From contig NZ_CANKYW010000001.1 in the NCBI RefSeq assembly GCF_947488135.1, forward strand, positions 434,001-498,000: 64,000 nt of DNA, given 5' to 3'. The notes under the pieces are model-generated. The model saw nothing but the letters and a program-made list of their open reading frames with translations. It was not told the DNA's origin and searched no databases. The stretch is from an uncultured Marivita sp. GTDB taxonomy: Bacteria; Pseudomonadota; Alphaproteobacteria; Rhodobacterales; Rhodobacteraceae. This document shows positions 1 through 8,731 of this stretch, in pieces; positions within the stretch are counted from its first letter, which is position 1; every line of letters begins with the position of its first letter. The translations under genes and the position numbers were made by a program.

Positions 1-628
1 TGGCGTCTGAGCCGTACTTGAAAGCGCAACATGATTTCATACCAGTCGAGGCGATTGTGCAGATCGACCAGCTGTCGGCTGAGGACGCGCAGAACGTCCG
101 TCGCGAGCTCGGACAATTGCGTATGGCTGCATTCGAGACGGACTTTGCAAACGCGATGGCACGGGCGACACCATGAGCGATGGTGATCCCGAACTCCACT
201 GCAAGGCTCCGGACCATGTTGATCAGCTGCGTACGCTGGCGCACGACGAAATCCCGGGCGCGATGCAGCGATAGAAGTGCCTGCTGCTGCTCGGTCTAGA
301 TCTTGACAAAGCGCATGGTCGGAAGGGTCACCGCCTCGCAGATCGCCTCTGCATGAACGGTATCGGAATTGCTCTGCTTCACGCAGGGCTTGACGTACAC
401 CGGTGGCATCAGTCGAACAGTGTGACCGAGCTTAGAAAGCTTTCGGGCCCGGTGATGGCTCGATGCGCAGGCTTCGATGCCAACAAAACAAGGGTCCAGG
501 CACTGGAATAACGCCAGGACCTGCGCCCATCTCAATGGTCGGTTGAAGGCAACGTCTTCGGTCGCGGTTACTCCATGGGCTTAAAAGATGTTCTTGGCCA
601 GGTCGAGGCCGACGGTGGTAACTTGCAT
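1..628 (-). pseudogene. IS110-family transposase remnant, runs off left edge
   Basis: Read on the minus strand from an ATG at 628, the N-terminal part of an IS110/IS1111-type transposase is clear: a VGLDLAKNIF start (the RuvC-like DEDD Asp region), then VGIEACASSHH and AEAICEAVTLPTMRF. The reading frame is broken. An in-frame TAA at 581-583 replaces the residue after NIF (usually Gln), a TAG at 296-298 follows MRFVKI, and a shift of frame is needed around 110-150 to recover the C-terminal SRQLVDLHNRLDWYE segment. The 3' part, with the Ser-containing C-terminal domain, lies outside the window. It is a dead copy. IS110 elements lack clear terminal inverted repeats, so the boundary near 630-780 cannot be placed. 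Confidence 0.88.
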
Positions 629-988
629 GGGGTGAACGTCTGCGCGCTATTGAGCGTGTGATGTGGGCATTCGACCGAGCGAAACAACCCGACTGACATC
701 ATTAAAAAGATTGCTGACCCTATCCGCCACGAGACGAGTGAACTAACCGACGCCGGAAGCACGATGAAGTCGGAAAGAACCTTTTTACGATATTGTCGGC
801 ATTTACCGCGTGGGACACTGTAGTCCTAACCCTTTGTTCCGCATAGATGGTGCTTACAGCATTGGTGGGACACGTCGGCCTTTATTCCTTGGGTTTTTCG
901 GGCTGATGGCAATCCCCTACGGGCTGCCACCTTTTCCTTACAACATCGCAGACTTGCAAACGCGGGCCTTACTCGACATATCCGGGCT
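629..988. other. Gap between IS110 relic and protease gene, no gene seen
   Basis: This 360-bp stretch has no convincing gene. The part next to 628 is presumably the upstream end of the IS110 element. The rest should hold the promoter of the downstream protease. A short open frame on the plus strand (810-998) has no family features and overlaps the protease start, so it is not called. Confidence 0.5.
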
Positions 989-2386
989 ATGGGTGTGACA
1001 AGACGCATTCTCACGGTTCTTGCCGTTGTTCTGGCCGGATTTGCCGCGGCCGAGACATCGGACGCGCCGCGCGTGCCGACTTCGGCCGCCGAAATCAGCC
1101 TGTCCTTCGCGCCGCTGGTCAAAGAGGCGGCTCCGGCGGTCGTAAACATCTACGCCCGCCGCGTGGTTCAGGCGCGGCGTAGCCCGTTCGAGGGTGATCC
1201 GTTCTTCGGCGGCTTGTTCCGTGATTTCGGAACGACTCGCCCCCGTGTGCAGAACTCGCTTGGGTCGGGGGTGATCGTTTCGTCTGACGGCTACGTGGTT
1301 TCGAACTACCATGTGGTTGGGCAGGCTGACGACATCCGCGTGGTACTCAATGACCGCCGCGAATACCAGGCGCGCGTCCTGATCGGGGACGAGGATTCCG
1401 ACCTTGCCATCCTGAAAGTCGACGCCGAGGATATGCCCTTTCTCGAATTCCGAGACAGTGACACGGTCGAGGTCGGTGAGCTTGTTCTTGCCATCGGCAA
1501 TCCGTTCGGCGTGGGGCAGACCGTGTCGTCGGGGATCGTGTCGGGCCTTGCCCGATCCGGTGCGGCGACCGGCAGCGCACGGGGGTATTTCATCCAGACC
1601 GATGCGCCCATCAATCCCGGCAATTCGGGTGGCGCTCTGATCGACATTGCGGGGCGCATGATCGGGATCAACACCTCCATTCTCACCCGATCAGGCGGGT
1701 CGAACGGGATCGGTTTTGCCATTCCGGCAGCGCTGGTCGCGCAGTTTCTTGAACAGGCGCGCGACGGCAAGACGGTGTTCGAACGCCCTTGGGCGGGCGC
1801 GACGGGGCAGCCTGTTGACGCTGATCTCTCGGACGGCCTGGGCCTGTCACGACCCGAGGGCGTGATCCTCACGGCGCTGCACCCCGCCAGTCCTTTGTCA
1901 GCAGCCGGAATGACCGTAGGCGATGTCGTCGTCGAGGTCGCGGGCCAGCCCGTGAACACCCCCGCCGAGATGGTGTTCCGCATGTCGGTGCGGGGCTTAG
2001 GCAAGACAGTCGACATGGGCTACCTGCACGAGGGCGCGTTGAAGCGCGCGACGGTGGCGCTGATCGCGCCGCCCGACGATCCCCCGCGAGACGCGCGCGT
2101 TCTGGGAGAGCGCGAGGTGCTGACCGGCCTCGAAGTCGCGCGGATCAACCCGGCGGTGTCCGCAGACCTGAACCTTCCTTTGACCGCCGAGGGCGTGGTG
2201 GTCGTTGACCCGGGCCCTTTGGGGCGGCGCGTCGGGCTGCAAACCGGCGACATCCTGCGGGGCATCGGGCGCATCGCGATTACCCATCCCGATGATATCG
2301 GCCCGGCCTTGCGCCGCGCCGCTCCCAGCATCGCCATTCAGGCAGAACGCCGAGGACAACGCCTGATCCTGCGGTTCCGGGCCTGA
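989..2386 (+). CDS. degP: Do/DegP-family periplasmic serine protease with PDZ domains
   Basis: This is a trypsin-fold Do-family (HtrA) protease for quality control of misfolded envelope proteins. The 465-residue product starts with a short cleavable signal peptide (residues 1 to about 21, ending GFAAAE). The catalytic triad is readable: His108 in SNYHVV, Asp138 in DSDLAI and Ser213 in GNSGG. Two C-terminal PDZ domains follow (about 265-365 and 375-465), the first with an EGVILTALHPASPL-type carboxylate-binding loop. The length is near the usual 450-500 for the family. rarA follows 3 nt after the stop, so the two are probably cotranscribed. Whether it is closer to DegP, DegQ or MucD cannot be settled by eye. 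Confidence 0.93.
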   Translation: MGVTRRILTVLAVVLAGFAAAETSDAPRVPTSAAEISLSFAPLVKEAAPAVVNIYARRVVQARRSPFEGDPFFGGLFRDFGTTRPRVQNSLGSGVIVSSDGYVVSNYHVVGQADDIRVVLNDRREYQARVLIGDEDSDLAILKVDAEDMPFLEFRDSDTVEVGELVLAIGNPFGVGQTVSSGIVSGLARSGAATGSARGYFIQTDAPINPGNSGGALIDIAGRMIGINTSILTRSGGSNGIGFAIPAALVAQFLEQARDGKTVFERPWAGATGQPVDADLSDGLGLSRPEGVILTALHPASPLSAAGMTVGDVVVEVAGQPVNTPAEMVFRMSVRGLGKTVDMGYLHEGALKRATVALIAPPDDPPRDARVLGEREVLTGLEVARINPAVSADLNLPLTAEGVVVVDPGPLGRRVGLQTGDILRGIGRIAITHPDDIGPALRRAAPSIAIQAERRGQRLILRFRA

Positions 2387-2389
2387 CCG

Positions 2390-3694
2390 GTGGCGGATCT
2401 TTTCGATACCGATGACACGCCTGACGACGCGCCGCGGCCACTGGCGGATCGGCTCCGGCCCAGGAAATTGTCCGAAGTAATCGGGCAATCGCAGGTGATC
2501 GGGCCGGAGGCGCCGCTGACCGTGATGCTCGAGGCGGGCAGCCTTGGGTCGGTTGTCTTCTGGGGGCCACCCGGCGTGGGAAAAACCACGATCGCGCGGC
2601 TGCTGGCGGATGAAACCGATCTTCATTTCGTTCAGATCAGCGCCATTTTCTCGGGCGTTCCGGAACTGCGCAAGGTGTTCGATGCGGCCAAGCAACGGCG
2701 CAAGGCAGGACAGGGGACGCTGCTTTTCGTGGACGAAATCCACCGTTTCAACAAGGCGCAGCAGGACAGCTTTCTGCCGCATATGGAAGACGGCACGATC
2801 CTTCTGGTCGGTGCCACTACGGAAAACCCGTCCTTCGAGTTGAACGCCGCTCTGCTCAGCCGGGCCCAGGTTCTGGTGCTCGAGCGGCTTGACCTGGCCG
2901 ATCTTGAAAGGCTTGCGCAGAGGGCCGAAGTGGAACTGGACCGCACCCTTCCGCTTGATGGCCCGGCGCGGGAGAACCTGCTCGAGATGGCGGATGGCGA
3001 CGGGCGTGCGCTGCTCAACCTGATCGAACAGGTGATGGCGTGGAAAACGGACAAAAAGCTGGATAGTGCGGCGCTGGCGCAACGTCTGATGAAGCGGGCC
3101 GCGCAATACGACAAATCCGGTGATGCGCATTACAACCTGATCTCGGCGCTGCATAAGTCGGTGCGCGGGTCCGACCCGGACGCGGCGCTCTACTGGTTCG
3201 CGCGGATGCTGGATGCGGGGGAAGATCCCCGTTACCTCGCGCGCCGCATTACCCGGATGGCGGTCGAAGATATCGGCCTTGCCGATCCGCAGGCGCAGGC
3301 GGTCTGCCTGCAAAGCTGGGAAACCTTCGAACGGCTTGGCAGCCCCGAGGGCGAATTGGCGATTGCGCAGGCGCTTGTCTACATCGCCCTGGCTCCGAAA
3401 TCGAACGCCGTCTATGCCGCTTACAAAGCCGCGCGCCGTGCCGCCAAGACGACCGGATCGCTGGTGCCGCCCAAGCACATTCTCAACGCACCGACCAAGC
3501 TGATGAAAGAACAAGGCTACGGGTCGGGCTATGCCTACGATCACGACGCCGAGGATGGGTTCTCAGGACAGGACTATTTCCCCGAAAGCATGGGCCGGTC
3601 CGAGTTCTACGCACCCGTCGAACGCGGGTTCGAGCGGGACCTGAAAAAACGGCTCGACTATTTCGCGCGCCTGCGGTCCAAGCGGAACGGGTGA
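2390..3694 (+). CDS. rarA: Replication-associated recombination protein RarA (MgsA)
   Basis: This is a clamp-loader-like AAA+ ATPase acting at stalled replication forks. The 434-residue product has Walker A GPPGVGKTT at about 59-67, Walker B LLFVDEIHRF at 111-120 and sensor 1 GATTENPSFE. A C-terminal tetramerisation region follows (KSVRGSDPDAALYW; TGSLVPPKHILNAPTKLM), which is diagnostic of the RarA/MgsA/WRNIP1 family. The start is a GTG at 2390, three bases after the protease stop. The gene is full length. It converges on the multicopper oxidase gene with only 4 nt between stop codons and no terminator visible. Confidence 0.95.
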   Translation: MADLFDTDDTPDDAPRPLADRLRPRKLSEVIGQSQVIGPEAPLTVMLEAGSLGSVVFWGPPGVGKTTIARLLADETDLHFVQISAIFSGVPELRKVFDAAKQRRKAGQGTLLFVDEIHRFNKAQQDSFLPHMEDGTILLVGATTENPSFELNAALLSRAQVLVLERLDLADLERLAQRAEVELDRTLPLDGPARENLLEMADGDGRALLNLIEQVMAWKTDKKLDSAALAQRLMKRAAQYDKSGDAHYNLISALHKSVRGSDPDAALYWFARMLDAGEDPRYLARRITRMAVEDIGLADPQAQAVCLQSWETFERLGSPEGELAIAQALVYIALAPKSNAVYAAYKAARRAAKTTGSLVPPKHILNAPTKLMKEQGYGSGYAYDHDAEDGFSGQDYFPESMGRSEFYAPVERGFERDLKKRLDYFARLRSKRNG

Positions 3695-3698
3695 TCCG

Positions 3699-5063
3699 TC
3701 ACGCCGTGACCCTGATCCATGTGCCCATCCCGGCCTGATGGTGGGCCAGCATGTGACAGTGTAACAGCCAATCACCGGGATTGTGCGCCTGAAACGCGAT
3801 CTCGCGGGTTTCCTGCGGGTTGAGCAAGACGGTGTCGCGCAGCGGGCCGAGCCTACCATCCTCGTATACTTCGGAGAAATGCATCCCGTGCAGATGCATG
3901 GCGTGCGGAAACGCGGTGTCATTTGCCATCCCGATACGGACGCTTTCGCCAAGGGAGAGATCCAGCAACGGCGCGTCAGGCCGCCCGGCAACACCATTGA
4001 GTGCCCAGAAAAGACCCCGCCCGGCCAAGTCTCGGGCGTCCAGTTCTTGCCCGTCCACGCGCGCGGCGCGCATGCCGCCCATCGCGCCGCCTTCGACCAA
4101 CAAGGTCGCGGTGCGCGCATTGGCAAGGTCGATGGGATAGTCCGGGTTGGGCGGCAGTGCATCAATCCTGTCGCGTGTCGCGACGGCCGGGCCTGAGATC
4201 GGGAAGCGCGCGATCGCGTATCCCCCGTTGCGTTCGTAAGTCACCAGAACCGCCTCATCCTCGGCCGAGGTGACATCGACGATCAGATCAACCCGTTGGG
4301 CCGGGGCAAGGACCAGTTCCTCGGGTATCCGCTGGGGCTGGGCAAGCGGCATCCCGTCCAGCGCGACCACCCAACCCTCCACTCCCATAAGCCCCAGGGT
4401 GAAGGTGCGCGCATTGGCGGCGCTGATAAGCCGTAACCGCAGACGCTCACCGCGTTTGACGGGGTAGGCCGGGTCGATCAGACCATTGGCAAGCCACAGG
4501 TTTCCGATCCGGCCTGCATGGCTGAGATCGTGAAAATTGTCGAATGCGGCGAGTGTGCCGTCCTGGTTGAGCCGGATATCATCGAGAACGAATGTCAGAT
4601 CCTGATCGACATCCGGCGGATCGGTTTCGTCGATGATCAAGGGGCCGTACAGTCCGCGCTCGACCTGCTCCATGCTCTTGGCGTGGCTGTGATACCAATA
4701 GGTGCCCGCATCGGGCAGGGCGAAATCATAGGCGAACACCTCGCCGGTCCCGATGGGCGCTTGCGTCAGGCCCGGCACACCATCCATCGCGTTGTCCAGA
4801 CGCAACCCGTGCCAATGCACGGCGGTGGCTTGCGGCAGCGTATTCTCCACGTCGATGGTCAGACGATCCCCCTGCCGCGCCCTCAGCGGACGACCGGGAA
4901 ACGCTGCGTCAAAGGCCCAAAGATCGGTTTCGGGATATTCTGCCGGAAGAACCTGTTGCCGATGCGGAGCCGCGATCAGTCTCTGCGTGGCTGGTTGCGC
5001 AAGTGATGCCGATGACAGCAGCGGCGCGGCTGCAAGACTGCCGATGAACTGACGACGATCCAT
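3699..5063 (-). CDS. Multicopper oxidase, Tat-exported
   Basis: A 454-residue three-cupredoxin multicopper oxidase acting in the periplasm, probably on Cu(I) or phenolics. The start is the ATG at 5063 because it is preceded by AAGGGG and begins a Tat signal (MDRRQFIGSLAAAPLLSSAS). Copper-ligand motifs are all present: AVHWHG (His83, His85), YWYHSH (His125, His127), HAMHLHG and the C-terminal HCHMLAHHQAGM carrying the T1 Cys, His and Met. No long Met-rich insert, as in CueO, is seen. It is divergent from crcB and convergent with rarA. No copper-regulator gene is adjacent, so the substrate is unknown. Confidence 0.93.
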   Translation of the reverse strand: MDRRQFIGSLAAAPLLSSASLAQPATQRLIAAPHRQQVLPAEYPETDLWAFDAAFPGRPLRARQGDRLTIDVENTLPQATAVHWHGLRLDNAMDGVPGLTQAPIGTGEVFAYDFALPDAGTYWYHSHAKSMEQVERGLYGPLIIDETDPPDVDQDLTFVLDDIRLNQDGTLAAFDNFHDLSHAGRIGNLWLANGLIDPAYPVKRGERLRLRLISAANARTFTLGLMGVEGWVVALDGMPLAQPQRIPEELVLAPAQRVDLIVDVTSAEDEAVLVTYERNGGYAIARFPISGPAVATRDRIDALPPNPDYPIDLANARTATLLVEGGAMGGMRAARVDGQELDARDLAGRGLFWALNGVAGRPDAPLLDLSLGESVRIGMANDTAFPHAMHLHGMHFSEVYEDGRLGPLRDTVLLNPQETREIAFQAHNPGDWLLHCHMLAHHQAGMGTWIRVTA

Positions 5064-5164
5064 AGATGTCCCCTTCAAAACGATGAACGAAAGGTAGCTG
5101 ACGCTAGCTAAAGCGCAACGGGGCTTTGCTTGACATCCCCCAGGCCGCGCGCGACAGAGCGTGC

Positions 5165-5545
5165 ATGTTGACCACCCTGACACTCGTGGCCCTTGGCGGC
5201 GCTCTTGGTGCGAGCCTTCGCTACCTCACCGGGCTGGGCGTTCTGCGCCTGTTCGGGCATGGCGATTTCCCGGTCGCGATCCTGACGGTCAATGTCGTCG
5301 GGTCGTTCCTGATGGGGGTCTTCGTTGTGGCCGCTGCGCATCGCGGGCTGACGCATCTGTCGCCCTTCGTGATGACGGGTGTGCTTGGCGGGTTCACCAC
5401 GTTTTCGGCGTTTTCGCTGGAAACGATGACGTTGATCGAACGCGGGCAACTCGGATCAGCGGCTCTATATATCACCCTGTCGGTCGGCCTTTCGGTCGGC
5501 GCGTTGGCGGTCGGCCTTTTGGCTGCGCGGAGTGTCCTTGCATGA
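5165..5545 (+). CDS. crcB: Fluoride exporter CrcB/FluC
   Basis: A small four-helix membrane protein of the Fluc family, a dimeric fluoride channel that keeps cytoplasmic fluoride low. Family signatures are GGALGASLRY near the N-terminus, NVVGSFLMG in TM2 and GGFTTFSAFSLE (the phenylalanine-box and Na+-site helix break). I start at the ATG at 5165, giving 126 residues, the usual size; an in-frame TTG at 5126 would add 13 residues of no hydrophobic character. The stop overlaps the rluC start as ATGA, so translation is coupled. I see no fluoride-riboswitch-like leader in the 100 bp upstream. Confidence 0.94.
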   Translation: MLTTLTLVALGGALGASLRYLTGLGVLRLFGHGDFPVAILTVNVVGSFLMGVFVVAAAHRGLTHLSPFVMTGVLGGFTTFSAFSLETMTLIERGQLGSAALYITLSVGLSVGALAVGLLAARSVLA

Positions 5546-6588
5546 GCCAGGTTCAGAAAATCACAGTTGGGCCAGGGGACGCGGATCAGCGGCTGGATCG
5601 CTGGCTGAAACGGCTGTTCCCGCATCTGGGGCAGGGCCGTATCGAAAAGATGTGCCGCAAAGGCGAGCTTCGTGTAGACGGAGGCCGGGTCAAGGCCAGC
5701 ACGCGACTGGCCACCGGGCAGGAGGTGCGCATCCCGCCTCTGCCGGAACCCGGTGAGGTCAAGTCCCGCCCGAAACCCAGCGTGTCCGACAAGGATGCCG
5801 CCATGATGAAGGCGTTGGTCCTATACAAGGACGACCACATCATCGCGCTGAACAAGCCACCGGGCCTGCCGACCCAAGGTGGCAGCAAGCAGACCCGCCA
5901 TGTCGACGGTCTCGCCGAGGCGTTGACCTTCGGTCTCGATGAAAAGCCGCGCCTTGTACACCGGCTCGACAAGGACACGTCGGGGGTGCTCTTGCTCGCT
6001 CGCACGAGGGCAGTTGCCGGTGCCTTGACCGAAGCCTTCCGTGCGCGTGAAACCCGCAAGATCTACTGGGCCGCCGTCGCCGGCGTTCCCACCCCGCCGA
6101 TGGGCACGATCAAGTTCGGTCTCGTCAAGGCGCCCGGCCACGGCAAAGGCGGCGAAAACGAGAAGATGCGCGTCCTGCATCCGCGCGAAGTGGCCACGAC
6201 CGAAGGCGCAAAACACGCAACCACCGATTACGCGGTGCTGAGCGCGCTTGCCAAACGGGCGGCGTGGGTGGCGTTGGTCCCTGTCACCGGGCGGACGCAT
6301 CAGCTACGCGCTCATATGGCAGCCTTGGGACATCCGATTATCGGTGACGGAAAATACGGCGGATCGGGTCAGGAGAACCTCGGCGACGGGTGGGGTGCCA
6401 TGATGGGCGGCGCGGTAAGCAACAAGCTTCATCTTCATGCACGTTCGCTTTCGTTCAAGCATCCGGTGACCGGATCGAAAGTGACCATCACCGCGCCTCT
6501 GCCCGAGCATATGCAGCGCACCTGGGGGTTCCTTCAGTGGGACCCGCGCGATGTACCTGCCGATCCGTTCGAGGAAATCGACGAATGA
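5542..6588 (+). CDS. rluC: 23S rRNA pseudouridine synthase, RluC/RluA type
   Basis: A 348-residue pseudouridine synthase. An S4 RNA-binding domain at about 12-75 (DQRLDRWLKRLFP) precedes the catalytic domain, whose active-site motif HRLDKDTSG carries the catalytic Asp. TGRTHQLRAH and the KLHLHA region complete the RluA-family pattern. S4 plus RluA domain fits RluC or RluD; exact uridine targets cannot be read from sequence. The start ATG (5542) overlaps the crcB stop. The ATP12 gene lies about 100 bp downstream in the same direction. Confidence 0.92.
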   Translation: MSQVQKITVGPGDADQRLDRWLKRLFPHLGQGRIEKMCRKGELRVDGGRVKASTRLATGQEVRIPPLPEPGEVKSRPKPSVSDKDAAMMKALVLYKDDHIIALNKPPGLPTQGGSKQTRHVDGLAEALTFGLDEKPRLVHRLDKDTSGVLLLARTRAVAGALTEAFRARETRKIYWAAVAGVPTPPMGTIKFGLVKAPGHGKGGENEKMRVLHPREVATTEGAKHATTDYAVLSALAKRAAWVALVPVTGRTHQLRAHMAALGHPIIGDGKYGGSGQENLGDGWGAMMGGAVSNKLHLHARSLSFKHPVTGSKVTITAPLPEHMQRTWGFLQWDPRDVPADPFEEIDE

Positions 6589-6685
6589 TCCTCTCGACGT
6601 CGCGTTTGACGCAGACTGTTTCCGTCACGGTCAGCTTCGGCGGACGGCCAGCTACCCAAAGACCTGCCTGAAGGGAGAACCACTC

Positions 6686-7408
6686 ATGAGCGAATGGGCC
6701 CCCAAACGTTTCTGGAAAACCGCCGATACCGTCGAAGTCCCTGGCGGCTATGGCGTGGTTCTTGACAGTCGTCCCGTGCGAACCCCGGCCAAGGCCGTTC
6801 TTCACGTTCCGAGTGCCGCGTTGGCACAGGAAATCGCCGCCGAGTTCGACGCGCAGGAAGATCGCATCGATCCGCGCACGATGCCGTTCACCCGCATGGC
6901 GAATGCAGCTGTGGATAAGGTGTCGATCCAACGTTCCGAAGTTGCCGATATGCTCGCCGAATACGGGGACAGCGATCTTCTGTGCTACCGGGCCGACGCG
7001 CCCGACGAACTGGTCGCCCGACAGAACCAGCAATGGGATCCGCTTCTGGACTGGGCCGCGCAGGCGTTGAATGCCCGTCTGGTGCCTCGCGTTGGCGTTA
7101 TCCACGAGCCGCAGGATCCGGCGGCCCTGTCCGAGCTCCGGACCAGAGTGCACAAAATGTCGGCATTCGAACTGGCGGCCTTTCACGATCTCGTGTCGAT
7201 CAGTGGCTCTCTGGTGATCGGGTTTGCCGCCAAGGAACGAGCCGTCCCGGCCACCGAGCTCTGGGCAGTCTCAAGGGTCGACGAAGCCTGGCAGGAAGAG
7301 CAATGGGGCAGGGATGATGAGGCTCACGAGATGGCCGAGTTGAAGAAGGCCGCCTTTTTGCACGCCGACCGTTTCATGCGATTGATCGACAGGCAAAGCG
7401 CATCCTGA
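6686..7408 (+). CDS. ATP12-family F1-ATPase assembly chaperone
   Basis: A 240-residue protein of the ATP12 family, which in mitochondria binds free F1 alpha subunit during ATP synthase assembly and in alphaproteobacteria is conserved with unproven function. Matching features are MSEWAPKRFWKTADTVE at the start, DSRPVRTPAKAVLHVPS, the conserved DLLCYRADAP segment and a C-terminal acidic WGRDDEAHEMAELKKAA region. The ATG at 6686 is chosen because it is preceded by GAAGGGA and matches the family N-terminus; the open frame extends upstream without homology. An ATP12 gene is a strong alphaproteobacterial marker. Confidence 0.92.
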   Translation: MSEWAPKRFWKTADTVEVPGGYGVVLDSRPVRTPAKAVLHVPSAALAQEIAAEFDAQEDRIDPRTMPFTRMANAAVDKVSIQRSEVADMLAEYGDSDLLCYRADAPDELVARQNQQWDPLLDWAAQALNARLVPRVGVIHEPQDPAALSELRTRVHKMSAFELAAFHDLVSISGSLVIGFAAKERAVPATELWAVSRVDEAWQEEQWGRDDEAHEMAELKKAAFLHADRFMRLIDRQSAS

Positions 7409-7498
7409 CGCAAGGGAAAGTCAGAGGCTCTGGTCAAAAATTAGGCTATTCGGCTTGACCTCTGCGCGTGAATCCTAACAAAATTGACTCCATCGTCG

Positions 7499-7514
7499 GT
7501 AGGGTTCACCCTAC
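7499..7514. promoter_or_regulatory. Perfect 7-2-7 inverted repeat upstream of aapJ
   Basis: GTAGGGT-TC-ACCCTAC lies about 70 bp before the aapJ start. It could be an operator or a transcript hairpin. A candidate -35 (TTGACC, 7455-7460) with TAACAA (7476-7481) lies just upstream, which would put the repeat near the transcription start. No matching regulator is encoded nearby. Confidence 0.4.
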
Positions 7515-7583
7515 TTTCGTAGCATGGGCGGACATTCGCTCGTAAACCGCGCGCAACGCGCGGGCTAACAGGAAGAGGTAAAC

Positions 7584-8603
7584 ATGAAAAAAATTGCAAT
7601 TCTTGGCGCGATGACCGCGGCTGGCCTTTCGGCTGGCGTTGCGTCTGCTGCCACGCTTGACGACGTGAAGGCGCGCGGCAAGCTGAACTGCGGCGTGACC
7701 ACCGGTCTCGTCGGATTTGCAGCTCCGAACGCAAACGGCGAATGGGAAGGCTTCGACGTCGGCGTTTGCCGTGCTGTTGCCGCTGCCGTTCTCGGAGACC
7801 CGACCGCGGTTGAGTTCGTCCCGACAACCGGTAAGACGCGCTTCACCGCGCTTGCTTCGGGTGAAATCGATCTGCTCGCACGTAACACAACCTGGACATT
7901 CTCGCGCGATGTCGACCTCGGCTTCGAGTTCGTTGGCATCAACTATTACGACGGTCAGGGCTTCATGGTTCCGAAAGAACTGGGCGTGTCCTCTGCCAAG
8001 GAACTCGACGGCGCGACAGTCTGCATCCAGACCGGCACCACGACCGAGCTGAACCTCGCGGACTACTTCCGCAAGAACAACATCAGCTACGAGCCGGTTC
8101 CGATCGAAACCAACGCCGAAGCGCAGCCGCTCTACCTCGAAGGGGCGTGCGACGTCTACACGACCGACGCATCCGGCCTTGCCGCGACACGCGCCGCGTT
8201 TGAAAACCCGGGCGACCACGTCGTTCTGCCGGAAATCATCTCGAAAGAACCGCTGGGCCCGCTCGTGCGTCACGGCGACAACCAATGGGGTGATATCAAC
8301 CGCTGGGTCCTCAACGCGCTGATCGCGGCCGAGGAACTGGGTGTCACATCCGCAAACGTCGAAGAACTGGCATCGGCAGCGGGTGAAAACCCCGAAGTCA
8401 ACCGTCTGCTGGGCACAGAAGGCACGCTGGGCGAAATGCTTGGCCTCGATGCCGACTGGGCTGTTCGCGCCATCGCTGCCGGCGGCAACTACGGTGAACT
8501 CTTCGAGAAGAACATCGGTGAGAACACACCGATCGGTCTGGCACGCGGTCTCAACGCACAGTGGACCGAAGGCGGCCTGCTCTACAGCCCGCCCTTCCGC
8601 TAA
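7584..8603 (+). CDS. aapJ: General L-amino-acid ABC transporter, periplasmic binding protein
   Basis: A 339-residue substrate-binding protein (SBP family 3) of the Aap/Bzt polar amino-acid importer. It has a signal peptide (MKKIAILGAMTAAGLSAGVASA) and the AapJ/BztA pattern DDVKARGKLNCGVTTGLVGF, FDVGVCRAVAAAVLG and LLARNTTWTFSRD, ending WTEGGLLYSPPFR. It is preceded by an AGGAAGAGG ribosome site. As first gene of aapJQMP it is followed by a strong hairpin (8619-8648), so it is likely made in excess over the membrane subunits. The symbol bztA would suit equally. Confidence 0.96.
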   Translation: MKKIAILGAMTAAGLSAGVASAATLDDVKARGKLNCGVTTGLVGFAAPNANGEWEGFDVGVCRAVAAAVLGDPTAVEFVPTTGKTRFTALASGEIDLLARNTTWTFSRDVDLGFEFVGINYYDGQGFMVPKELGVSSAKELDGATVCIQTGTTTELNLADYFRKNNISYEPVPIETNAEAQPLYLEGACDVYTTDASGLAATRAAFENPGDHVVLPEIISKEPLGPLVRHGDNQWGDINRWVLNALIAAEELGVTSANVEELASAAGENPEVNRLLGTEGTLGEMLGLDADWAVRAIAAGGNYGELFEKNIGENTPIGLARGLNAQWTEGGLLYSPPFR

Positions 8604-8618
8604 GATCGAAACTTCGGA

Positions 8619-8649
8619 AAAGGGCGCGGATCACTCCGCGCCCTTTTTC
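8619..8649 (+). terminator. Intrinsic terminator or attenuator after aapJ
   Basis: Perfect 13-bp stem (8619-8631 with 8636-8648), TCAC loop, and a T-run at 8645-8649. It sits between the binding-protein gene and the permease genes, the classic position for partial termination or 3' mRNA stabilisation of a binding-protein transcript. Confidence 0.85.
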
Positions 8650-8731
8650 AAATCAAAGAACAAGCCTTCGGAGACGGCATCAGAGCACGTGAAGTGCCGC
8701 CAGCGAACTCCGGAAAAACAGGGATAAGAGA

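Noticed and set aside
810-998. 62-codon frame before the protease
   Set aside because: No ribosome site or family features, and it overlaps the protease start.
1997-3544. 515-codon minus-strand frame
   Set aside because: Antisense to the protease gene end and rarA, without any domain.
5064-5164. Fluoride riboswitch before crcB
   Set aside because: The leader is short and I could not find the conserved crcB-motif pseudoknot sequences.
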